Source: Chloromonas sp. AAM2 (Eukaryota > Chlorophyta > Chlorophyceae > Chlamydomonadales > Chlamydomonadaceae). Taken from it: 37,754 bases of DNA. Shown piece by piece: positions 1 to 9,982 of this stretch. Position 1 is the stretch's first letter. Each line of letters begins with the position of its first letter. Made by a program: the position numbers and the translations under genes. The stretch spans positions 1-37,754 of the forward strand of contig QAXH01000408.1 of the NCBI GenBank assembly GCA_004335635.1, read 5' to 3'. Under the pieces are notes generated by a model. The model had not been told where the DNA came from. It ran no database searches and saw nothing but the letters and a program-made list of their open reading frames with translations.

Positions 1-1546
1 TGTCTGATTGAGGCTGTAATCATGCCATCGTGACGGGCTCGGCAAGAGCTACACAATGGCGTACTCAAAAACCAAAAGTATGGGTACTCCGGGCAGTAAC
101 CGAAGAAACCGACCGTCCGCCATCCGCGGGTGACCGGCCTAGTGGGTCTGAAGGTCAGAGACTCCAAATGACCTGGGTAAGGACCACAAATTATTGGCAA
201 TGGAGTCTAGATGACATGGCCTCAGATGGTTACACACTGCTTCCTGAGCCTTTAAAGGCCGTGTTTGGGTTGACCCAATCTGTCAGTCTATCACCTCTAT
301 TGTCACACTGTCGATTGGCCTTGTCACTGCAACTCTTCTTGCATACAAGAATTACATACTTGTAGCTGAGGTATGCAGAACGAGCCTTGCTTTATATTGG
401 ATCATTTTGGTAGTTAGCCTTTTTGTTGGAAAGCTTGCATGAAATGGAGCAGAATGGCATGGTCAGAATTTGTAACCGACTTATAGTTGGGAGTTTAGGG
501 GTGGGTGGGTGGCTGGGACCCCCTCAGGCAAAAAGTCCTGATAGGGTCTGGGAATAATATTTTGCTCTCCTCCTGGTATGGACACACTCCTGAAAAAACT
601 TAGTTCCACAGACAACTGACAGCCTCATCACGGTGCCAGTCCCAAAACTTCTTTTTTTTCATTCTCTCGTGCAAACCTGGTGTATCATCTTGCCTCAATC
701 CCAGCATACAAGTACTTTCCACCACAAAAATCTCAACCCTTGCATGTAGGCTTTTCTGACACCAGGACTGAGGACTGATGTGATCTCAACCCTCAACAGT
801 TCGCAGGTGACACGCAAACCCTTCGGAACTTGTGCGCTGAGATGGCCAGGAAATACTCAACCTCGACCGAGTCTCAACTGACACGAGAGAGAGCGCAAAG
901 ACAAGGTCATTGTCTTCAGGTGTGGCACTGCCTGGCGGTTGAGTGGCATAGCACAGCAGTGCAAGCGTGGGACGGGTGGCTCGCATGTCCGCGCCCTGCT
1001 CCATTGCAGGGGTGTTGGCAAAGTTTGTGCCTGGCGTGCTCGCAAGATGACACCCCAACATTCAAGCTGTTCAATCTGCGTGTTTGCGTATGCATGTCTA
1101 TTGAAAACAAGTTTGGCGGGGCGAGGGAAGGCTTCAGTTCTCCATGGTCATGGCATGACACAACTGTCCTTCTGGAGATAACGTTCCGAGTGTTATTGAA
1201 CCCACTTTACATTGGCTTTATAACTGTCTTTGGCACATCGGCCCGTGTAAAGAACTCTTCAATCGTCTGTCATGATCTGTCAGACTGAATTGGGGCACAC
1301 GAACCAGGTCACATGAAGCGGGACCCTGCCCAACAACGAGAGGAAGGGGCGTCAAGGCCAATGAACAGGTGGATGTAGTGGGTTGTTGCGTGAGCCAGGG
1401 TTATAAGAAAACGGCCATAAAAAACGGCCGTGCCTTGCCCAGCCATGCCTCCGGCTGGGCACAGCTTTGGTTGCTGGGCTGGCAGTTCGCACCAGTGGCT
1501 GGCCAGATGCGTTGGAATGGCTGGACTCTAGACTCTGGCTGGATGA
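1..1546. other. Left intergenic region, no supported gene
   Basis: No exon with a recognisable domain was found on either strand. Open frames here (for example 30-365 and 830-1288 on +) have no family signature, no coding-like composition and overlap antisense open frames. A TGTAA at 1246-1250 (+) and another at 15-19 could be poly(A) signals of a gene lying further left, but nothing confirms this. The last few hundred bases should contain the promoter and 5' UTR of the gene that starts at 1547. Confidence 0.5.
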
Positions 1547-4500
1547 ATGTATCAAGTTGGCCGGGACGTCCGAGACAAAGTATTGTTTCAATTGTAAGTC
1601 AAAGCAGCCACATTGGATGAAGCCACATTATTGCTACAGTGCATTCTCAACTCAAATCACGTCGATTGCTGTAGGACCTCTGAACTCTGGGAACGCACCC
1701 CAGGCGCGAACTCATCATACGGAGCCCAATCTATACAAGATTATGTGCGGCGGTTTGAGGAGCAATGTTTCAAAGACGCCAGCGACGCGGTAAGGTCAAA
1801 AGCACACCTTTCTTTCACCTTACTGACACACTGTCGACCAAATGCCTTGTCTGTGGTGATTGTATTATCACACACGCAGGAAGACTATTGCGCGCGCTGC
1901 ACTGCTGCGGCTGCAGCCTTGCGCGAACAGCTGGAAAGCGAGGCCCGAGTGAGAGGAGCAGTCAGGTGAACGAGTGCTTGCTACACGAGCATCAGCTTTG
2001 TCTTAGTCGCAGGCCATCGTTTGAGCTCGTTTCACCCAAATGGCCATGCCGGCCATGGATGCACGCAGGCCATTGCGTAGTAACCAAGACAGTCGTCAGG
2101 ATGAAGGCAGGGCGCCGCAACGCAGAGTTGACACGCATGCAGAATCGGGGCAGGTACGGTCAAAACCTTGCAAACTAGCGTTCACTGCATGTTCCCGTTG
2201 ATTGTACTCGATGACCTGGCAGTCTTGTGCAGCATCGAGGGAGGAGGCTAAGGCCAGGATGCCAGCTGCGCCATGTAAACGAGCATGTGCACTGCCGCCA
2301 GCTGTTGATGCTACGCTCCAAAGTTGATGACACACATTCGCATGTGCAGGTTGCCTTGGCAGCGTCCTCCCATGTCTCGCGTTCTCCTGGACCGGTTGAA
2401 GAACCTGGCGCACCTGCCTCATTGCCTCCACCATCCATACCTGCAACTTGGGATGATCGGCACCACAATGACCCCAGCGAGGCCACGTCTGCACCTCCAC
2501 ATGATTACATCGAACTCTCCGGACAGCGCATGGTTGGGGTTGCTAACCAGGCGGATGGCACATGCGTGCCAACACACGCATTACCCAAAGCAGGCTTCTA
2601 CGCAAACAGTACGAAGGACTGCAGGCCTGGCAGCTCGCTGGCGGCTTTGGAGCTGCCTTGGCCCAACGCCGGGCCCGTCCCATCGCACGGCAAAGCACAT
2701 GCCTTTATCATGGATGTGCCCAAGATAGTTGGCACACCGGTGCCAGTACAGTTCAGCACGTTTCAGGAGCTGGCGGGCACCAGGACACCGGCACCTGCAA
2801 ACAGGCTCGCAACACACCCACCCACACACTGGCAGGGTGTGATGCCAGTTCCTGATGCACAGGACCCCAGTCTGTTGCCACATGCCAGGAACCCGCCGGC
2901 ACAACAAGCACTGCAGGGAGTTGCAGGCACTGACTGGGAAATGGGTCTCGCCAGCCCTACCCAAGTGGGTGTTGGCCCAGCCGGCAAACAGCCTACTGCC
3001 GTGTTTGCCAACGATAGCAGCGAACGACTGCCATGGAGCGGCAGTTCTCAGGAACAGACTGAGGTGAATCTGGGTGCTTGGGGACCTCCAGGGCATTGTC
3101 ATCTGAGCTCACAGCATGGTGAGGGCTCTGCAACTCAACTCGTCAACCGGAATGAGCCCAGAGCATTGCCCGCTGTGGTTCCAGAACAGTCCTGGCATGT
3201 CATACCTGCCAGCCAGGCGCTGGGCAGCATAGTGCCTACACAGCCAATGGGCCTGGGTGATTGGGCAGCTGGGCAAGCACCTCATGCAGCCATGCACCAG
3301 CAGGGGGCTGTACAGTGGCAGCCTTCATACACTCTGCTGGGCGGCTCCCAGGAGCAGCACATGCCTGGCAGTGGCTGGCAGGCGACGCGCCCTGCACGCG
3401 TCAGTCAAGCAGGCCTCACCAGAATGGGTGAGTTCAGCCCTGCATTGCCAGTGCAATCTGCATTCCCATGCATGTTCTGCATTATGTTTCATATTGTGGA
3501 CAGGCAGCCACTACAATCCATCTCTCAAACCAGATGCCTCAGTAGTGCAGGGTTTGCATTACAGGCCCAATCCAAGTCGGGCTTGCAGCAGTGTACTTGC
3601 ACTTCTGGTGGTGCTTTGGACTGAGTACACGGACAAAGAGTGACCATGCTTGCTGCTACCCACCCGCTTGTTCATCTGTGCGTGTTTCAGCATGCCCTTC
3701 CAGCCAGGCTGATGTAACCAATTCTGCCGACCGAGTCATGACAAGTCACTGAGCTATGATAAATCATATCCTGGCTTGGGTCCGATGATTACAAGCGTAT
3801 TACAATTGCCATGTAGTGATTAGTACGTCAAGACCATGAGAGAAAGATTGTTTTTGAATAATTCTTGCTTCACAGGCTCTCACTGTCAGTACCTGACACC
3901 AGCACATGACACCAGCACATTGTAACCATCATAGCGATTGTGCCGCAAACGCATAACTCATGCTGCCCAGTATGCAAAAACACGTAAGATCAATAAGCGT
4001 CCACCAGGATTGTGTCATGTGCTGCCAATTGAGTCTTTCGGCCATGTGCCAACACTCTTGACATGCAGGGGGCGTCCATCCTGTCCATAGCGCCTTCCAA
4101 TTGGTCCCATCAGCTCACTGGCACGGGTTGCCGCCGTTGCCATCCGGTCCAAACGCAAGTTGGCAGTTCCTGCAGCCTGCCCCTCATCGGTACAACGAGC
4201 TGCCGCCCGACAATCCAGCAGCCCTGCTGCCCATGCAAGAAGCGGTGCCACAAGGGTTGAGCAATATAACATTTCGTGATGAGGGGTTTTCATGTCCATT
4301 TCAAGAAGTGGCATCCGGGCAGCCAGCTGACGATGCGTCGGTGCATGTGCGTCAGGTGCAGTGGCGCCACCTGCACACTCAAGGCTGGTCTGAGCCCACA
4401 GCATTCGCGGCGCTTAACGGGTCCGGCAGCGGTATGCCGTCAGCCGGGCCATCCCACTTTGACAGCTCCAGCGTCACAATGGAAGGCCTTGCCAGCCCTT

Positions 4501-5780
4501 CACCGGCAATGGCTGTGCTGCAGACACGTGTGCCCAGGCAAAGGCCAGGGCAGGCACACCAGGGCATCCCTTCACAGCTTGCACATCTGGTACGCAAGGT
4601 GTCTGGGTCCGTCCAAACTGATGGGCAGGCGCCTGCACAGGGCAGAGATAGCGCGCAAGGGGCCACTGTGCAAAACAGTGGCGCATCAGGGCATATGGAC
4701 ATCTGGCCTGGCGATGCTCGGCTCACTCCTGACAGCGCAGGCATGCTGCGTGCCATGACCCTGGGCCAGCTGCAACAAGCAGCCGGGCCATGTGAAACTC
4801 CTGGCCAGCAACACCAGGGGCCAGTAATGCAATTCACGCGCTCAAATTCAATGCTCTTGCGTTCTTCAGGCTATGCAGCTGAATCAACTCTCGTCACTGC
4901 CTTCACCACAAGCGGAACATGGCCGTCTCAGGTGGCAGCCGTCACATCAACCCTTGCAACACACATGCAGCAGTGTACGCCCATGCTCAGCTGTCCAGAT
5001 GGCTTACGTCCCCAGGCCAGGCAGTGGGCGCAGGGCTTTGCTCAAGCTCAGTTGGAGACCGGTTCCACACTTTTTGCCGTTTCAGTGGAGCCTGTTGCTG
5101 ACAGCGACATCACCCCTGCTCCCGGTGAATGGATGCAAGGGCACGGCCAGTGGATGCCCTGCGCTGTGCCACAGTTACGCATTGCACCAGATGCCATGCA
5201 CGGTTCACTGGGCCCTCAATACTGCCTGGGTCCATCAGCCCAGACATGTGCCCCTGCAGCCGGCATATCAAATCACTTCAACAGCGGAAACACGGTGCTG
5301 TACTCTGCTCTGCCCAGCTCCCATGGCCAGGCTGCGCCAAGCGACCCTATCTCGCCCGGCATGCTCTGTTTCCTGGATGGCAGCCAGCTGCGGGCCCAGC
5401 TGCATCTGGGCTTGAGCAGCGATCAATCAGTGGCAACGCCGTCTGCAGGGCAGAGCGGGCCGCTTACCTCGGTGGCGTGTGAGACAGGCAGGCTGGACAT
5501 ATTCACGGCCGCGTCTGGATCGGGCAGGATGGGCAGCGGGGCCGTGCCGGGGTCAATAGGCGGTGGCGAGGCGCAGGACAGCGGCGGTGAGCGGCAGGGG
5601 GTCAAGCGGTGCAGCTCCGCAGGGTGCACCCTGCCTCGCGTCTCGCAGCGCCTGCGCTCAGAGATGGTGCTGCCCCACACCACCACGGCCACACAGCCCT
5701 GCCACCACGGCCCACGGCTGCATCTACCAGCCCACGTGAACGCCACCACAGCAATATATCAGACGCCACGGCCCACCTGA
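1547..5780 (+). CDS. KIX-domain protein with long Q/P/G-rich tail, MED15-like
   Basis: Five-exon model: 1547-1593, 1675-1789, 1880-1948, 2350-3427, 4069-5780; about 1006 aa. Donors are good (GTAAGT at 1594, GTAAGG at 1790, GTGAGA at 1949) and all phases agree; the 641-bp last intron joins G|GG across exons 4 and 5. Residues about 6-75 resemble a KIX three-helix domain. Helix 1 has RDKVLFQLTSEL; later come RRFEEQCFKDASDA, then EDY and a hydrophobic/Ala helix. This follows the plant MED15 pattern (R..I..KI...L, RFEEKIY..A, DYL). KIX domains bind activation domains, and MED15 is the Mediator tail subunit in the nucleus. The remaining ~900 residues are low-complexity Q, P, G, S and A, also typical of MED15. 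The ATG at 1547 directly follows an in-frame TGA, which supports it as the start. A CBP/p300-type protein is less likely because no HAT, bromodomain or zinc finger is seen. The MED15 identity is inference. Confidence 0.55.
3533..3640 (+). repeat. Interspersed repeat A, copy 1 (in intron 4 of the KIX gene)
   Basis: The sequence from CCTCAGTAGTGCAGGGTT through GCATTACAGGCCCAATCC to TACACGGACAA recurs at 6705-6871 with small differences. This copy lies wholly inside the 3428-4068 intron and lacks about 58 bp present in the other copy. Confidence 0.75.
3891..3920 (+). repeat. Short tandem duplication
   Basis: TGACACCAGCACA occurs twice in a row, inside intron 4 of the KIX-domain gene. Confidence 0.7.
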
Positions 5781-7254
5781 ATTGCCCACCCGTTGGTGGA
5801 TGTGCAGAGTGCGCAACCGCTGCAGATACCGCCTCAGCAGGGTGGAGTTTGCCCCTTCAACATGCTGCAACACTTGATGTCCTAATGCCTTGCAGCAGAT
5901 TGAACACCTTGCTAGCTACTAGCCGCACAATCCATGATTTCTAAGGCTTGACAGCCGCACATGGGAATGCACGCATGCTCCATCCAATTGTCAGACTTTG
6001 CTTTGCATCAGGTCTTGCACACACGGCTTGATGTCTTGCATCGCGACCAGCAAACCTTGTGCGGCGTCTGGCATCTCCGCCTTGACTGTGTGGAGTGCCG
6101 TAGCAGCCCTGTTGAGTGTTGCAAGTGATTAGACTCATGTTGAGCTAGTACTGAGAGGTCGCTACGTGCTGCCATCTCAACACAAATATTGGAAATGCCA
6201 ACAGCAAGTGATACGGATGGGCTCATACTTAAGACGCGTTACCTGCTCCTGCGCCTTCATAATGAGATAGCCGTTGCTGCCCATCGAGTATGTCACCTGC
6301 AACACGTGCTTTTCTAGGCCTTTACTGGCCATGCTGGCATGCTATGGTGCAGGGCGCACTGTGAGGAAGAAAACGTTTGCACATGACAGTGACGCATGAC
6401 GGGCACGGTGACGTGGCCGCCTGAGGCACATGTGCAAGTGATGCCACAGGAGCTCACAACAACGAGGCTTGCTGTTTTAGTCAAGCAGGACACAGCTGTT
6501 GTGCATGTGCCTGGTGCGCGCGTTCCCGGAGTCGCATCCAAGTGGGCTCCTTCCTAGAGGTTGGTTCAAACTGTACACCTTAATGCCAATCATGTGCTGC
6601 AATGGTATTGCTTAAGTGCTGAATTGCCTGCATGGCCAAGTTTTACAGCTCAGCTGCTGCAGGCACAACGGGCTCATTTTTGCTGCTTATATGAGATTTG
6701 CATAAATGCCTCAGTAGTGCAGGGTTGCGGGCGTTGCCGGCGCCAAACTTAATAACGATTATTAAGGCACACATGCTCTCTTAGGTTCGCATTACAGGCC
6801 CAATCCGGGTTGGACTTGCAGCAAATGTACTTGTACTTTATGTGGGGCTTGGACTTATTACACGGACAAGAGGGACTGAATTGGACCGACTGGCTGACAA
6901 TGGCGCATGCCCCCCAGGCCTGTGATGTGCTGTTTTGATGGTATCTAGTACCCAGGGGCGATGGAGGTGCCATTGACGTATCATTGTTGCAGGGGCACGG
7001 ACACGTGTGCGATGCTTACGGAATTCTCAACCTTGGTTTGCCAGTTGCAGAACTCGGCAGAGTTATGAGCCTTTTGAAAGTTTGGTTGTACTTGCGGTTG
7101 TGTGGCTTAAGTTGAGTGTTATGTGGCAGAAGCATGCAAAGGAGGTGCTTTGCTTACTTCAGACATTCCAACAAAAAAAGAAGTTTGCCAATTCTCGGAC
7201 AGTTTGTGTGAATAGGACAGTTCTCGGACAGTTTGTCTGAATATTGCTGTCTAG
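5781..7254. other. Intergenic region with an in-frame tail and repeat A copy 2
   Basis: After the TGA at 5778-5780 the same frame stays open for 33 codons to a TAA at 5880-5882, and the sequence is Q/P-rich (see findings). Beyond that I see no gene. The region holds interspersed repeat A copy 2 (6705-6871) and a short direct duplication around 7193-7242 based on TTCTCGGACAGTTTGT. No TGTAA poly(A) signal was seen within about 1.5 kb after the KIX gene. Confidence 0.5.
6705..6871 (+). repeat. Interspersed repeat A, copy 2, with hairpin insert
   Basis: It matches 3533-3640 at both ends, but carries about 58 extra bases (roughly 6727-6784). The insert contains a perfect 8-bp inverted repeat, CTTAATAA-CGA-TTATTAAG, at 6748-6766. 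The adjacent GGCGTTGCCGGCGCC also recurs near 8893-8908. Confidence 0.7.
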
Positions 7255-8132
7255 CACTGACCCCGAGGCCAGGACCAAGAAGGGCAAGACTGCCCTGGAG
7301 CTGCAGGACGACAAGGCAGTTGCAGGTGAGCAAGGCCAGGGGTTGTAAGTGTGTGTGTTGGTTGGTTGGTTGGATTACATCCATGCAGGCAGTAGCACAG
7401 TGTCTTGCTTTTTGAGGTTTAAGCCTAAGCTGTGATGTCTCTGTTGTACCTTCGTGTGCAGTACATGTGCATCTAACTACCCTTTTCGTCTTGTTGCTGA
7501 CTGCACAGGCGCTGTCAACTACGACTAGGAGGAGCGGCGCCAAAAGATGAAGTTGAAGCCTGGCCAAGAGAACAAGACCACCTCTCAGCTCAAGGCGGAT
7601 GGCGGTGAGTAGTGTGGTAGGCGCGGTGTGCTGTGAGGGACGGTGAGCACGGCAACGCCCGGCAGCACCTGTCGGGAAGCCAGCACAGGTCTTAAGGCAG
7701 AGTCACACATATATATTAAAGAGCGGAGAGAAGCACAACTCCAGAAAATTGCTAAGACTATTCCTGTGCAAGCCAACACACATCGTAAGGCAGACGTGCA
7801 CATGTACATTCAAAAACGGTCAGGAACCAGCAGCAGCAAGCTGCGTGAATCTGCGTGAATCAGTGGCTCCATGTGCGTTCCGGGTCTACATGTGCGCAGG
7901 GGCCAGCAGCAGCAAGACGGGCAGTTACATCTGCCAAACTGGCGTCAAGTGCAGGGCCGTGCACAGCTTGGGCGAGCATGCATGCGGCACAGAGAGCTAC
8001 ACCACCATCTCGCTCAACACTGATGGAAGTGGCAAGTCAGCAGGCCAACCACGGATGCGGTGCACCAACTGCAAGCGTCAGTTCTCCCTGTGCTATTTCA
8101 CCACGTCAGACGGCGCTCCTCTCCAGCTGTAA
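7255..8132 (+). pseudogene. Possible gene remnant, three exons with one in-frame TAG
   Basis: Three coding-like blocks join in matching phase by GT-AG introns: 7255-7325, 7509-7604 and 7900-8132. The first has TKKGKTALELQDDKAV, faintly like an ankyrin repeat. The third encodes a Cys-bearing stretch (CQTGVKC near its start, then MRCTNCKRQFSLC) and ends in TAA at 8130-8132. A TAG at 7526-7528 interrupts the middle exon after VNYD, and charged coding-like sequence (EERRQKMKLKPGQENKTT) continues after it. No upstream start was found. It could be a decayed gene or transposon-derived fragment, or a real gene whose middle acceptor lies elsewhere. I do not recognise the family. Confidence 0.25.
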
Positions 8133-9982
8133 ACTCAGCCAGCGGCACATGTCTGCATGAGAGCGTCTGAAGAATGCAAGGGTTGCATGCAAGGGTCTGA
8201 AGAAGGGGATGAGCAAGAGCGGGCTGTGCATGGCACCAGGCACGTTAGCAGTACGTGTGGAAGAGCACTAGGCCATGGTGACGACAGGGCTGGGGTTGCA
8301 GATGCCTGCAGATGTTTGGAAATAGCCACAACACCTTGCTGCACGTGCAAAGCCCAAGGTCAAGAGTACTACTCCAGTGCGTCACGGGCATCCAGCCGTG
8401 TATGGCTAGATCAGATCACCTGAAATGACGTTGTGGCTTTTGCGCTTAGCGGGCAAACCTGGGGTTGTCGACACTTGACTGTACTGATGACAGGGCTGCG
8501 CGCCCTGCATGCTCGCTTAAGCATGGCAAACCAGCAAAAGGCATGGTCGTTTTCCTCAAATAGTGACTGTTTGGCTGGGGCAGAGCTGTCCATGTGGGTG
8601 TGAGTACATGGGGCGAGAAATGCTGTACGCAAGGTTGTCATGGACAGCATGCAGGCCAGGGAAACGGACGGGGGCAGGCACATGCCTGCAGCACTTGTTA
8701 TTTTACCTATCCGAGACTGGGAAGGAACAGACTAGACATGGCACGGCACGGCTACTTTTTAATACGGCTGCCTGGTTTTGCAGGCAGCTTCAAGTCAATG
8801 TCAGTTTTGATGCCATGTGGAGCGACTCATAGGCTGTCTGGTAGACCTGCCCGCGTCCTGAGCCAGAACATTGCAGCCCTATTAGGCTTGGTTTGGCGTT
8901 GCCGGCGCCTACCTTATAGCATGGAATACCTTTCTGCATTGGCCCATTTAAAGGCCTTAGTGTGACCTCTCATAAACTGGTCTCTACCTAGACAATCATG
9001 AGTGAACACATAAACTCCTTGGGCATAATGTTCTAGTTTGATAGTCGTGTCGTGTCTGCCAGATGTCAATTATTTGCTGACGCTGGCTGTGCTGTTCTTT
9101 CAGTGGGAAGTGTTGCAGTAGTTGTCGAGTTGTTGTATGGACTGTTGCGTGTTTGCTTGTTGTGGTGTGACATCACAGTTCGTGTGATTTTTCGAATTTA
9201 CCTTTTCGAAGTCTCCCACCTTCGATGCTTTTCAGCCCGTTTCAAGCAAGTAGGAAAACGCTGTCGTGCTGATGCCAATACTGGGGAGCACTGGAGCTTT
9301 GTGTTGGCACTCTTGTTCCTTCTCATTTCGCTTTCGTCTCACTTTCAGTGCCGCATTTAAGCCTACTGGCTGAGCGAAGGGTTTGCCAACTGATGAGGGA
9401 CAGCCCTGGTGCATTGCCGGCCGTTTTTAATAAGTAACAGACTGATGATAGAGCATTACCAACTCAAGTAAGGCATTGCTTTCCACTTCCAGGTGATCAG
9501 CACCAGAAGGGCTTTTAACCACTTCCTGATGGTCAGCAATGGCGTTGCTGGCGAGTCACTGGCGCCCCACACACACTACTGGCGCCCCACACAAACTACC
9601 CTGACTGCCAGCCCATGAGCCATGGTTCTAGCAGCCATAATACCCTCAGCTGCAACTGCACGCTCCGAGTGACCACAGGATACAGGTCAGGCGTCTTTGC
9701 AAGTACAGAAATTGTTAAACTTGAGCTCGCGGGTAGCGTGGAACGATGACCACAGCATATGAAAAAGTCATAAAGAATAGAGAAAGACCTTTCAGCAAAA
9801 ATGAAAGAATGCCGATGTCAGGACAGTCAAAGCGTACTTGTGGCAGAAACTGCCGCCCTGGCGGTTGTTACGAGATAAGTACCAACTAAAGCAGTCACCG
9901 ACTTGGTACCAACACATGCATTTCATACTGCGGTTGACAGCATCAGCAACGGGATCACCGCTGCCTGTGCTCGGTGGCTGCC
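8133..9982. other. Intergenic region downstream of TBCB
   Basis: No supported gene. The frame of the preceding remnant stays open past its TAA to a TGA at 8421-8423, with Cys-rich content, but without a recognisable domain. A short tandem pair, ACTGGCGCCCCACACA, lies near 9560-9597. The TBCB 3' UTR must lie in the right-hand part; no TTACA (reverse of TGTAA) was seen in 9400-9982. Confidence 0.45.

Noticed and set aside
830..1288. 152-codon open frame on + near the left edge.
   Set aside because: No domain, odd Cys/Trp/His-rich composition, and three overlapping antisense open frames of similar length; looks like chance.
2223..2349. Extending KIX-gene exon 4 upstream to 2223, with exon 3 ending at 1965; phases would also match.
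   Set aside because: The added residues are His/Arg/Cys-rich and unlike the rest, while the GTGAGA donor at 1949 and the CAG acceptor at 2349 give a cleaner intron. It stays a possible alternative.
2581..3102. 173-codon minus-strand open frame opposite the KIX gene.
   Set aside because: Antisense shadow of the low-complexity exon 4; no splice or domain support.
7526..8423. Nuclear recoding of TAG/TAA as Gln, suggested by open frames around the TAG at 7526 and the TAA at 8130.
   Set aside because: About 4,300 codons in six well-modelled genes contain no in-frame TAA or TAG although they are Gln-rich, and Gln is coded by CAG/CAA throughout. A decayed gene is simpler.
9052..9360. 102-codon open frame with hydrophobic stretches (possible membrane protein).
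   Set aside because: Lies in intergenic sequence with AT-rich, non-coding codon use; no start context, homology or partner exons.
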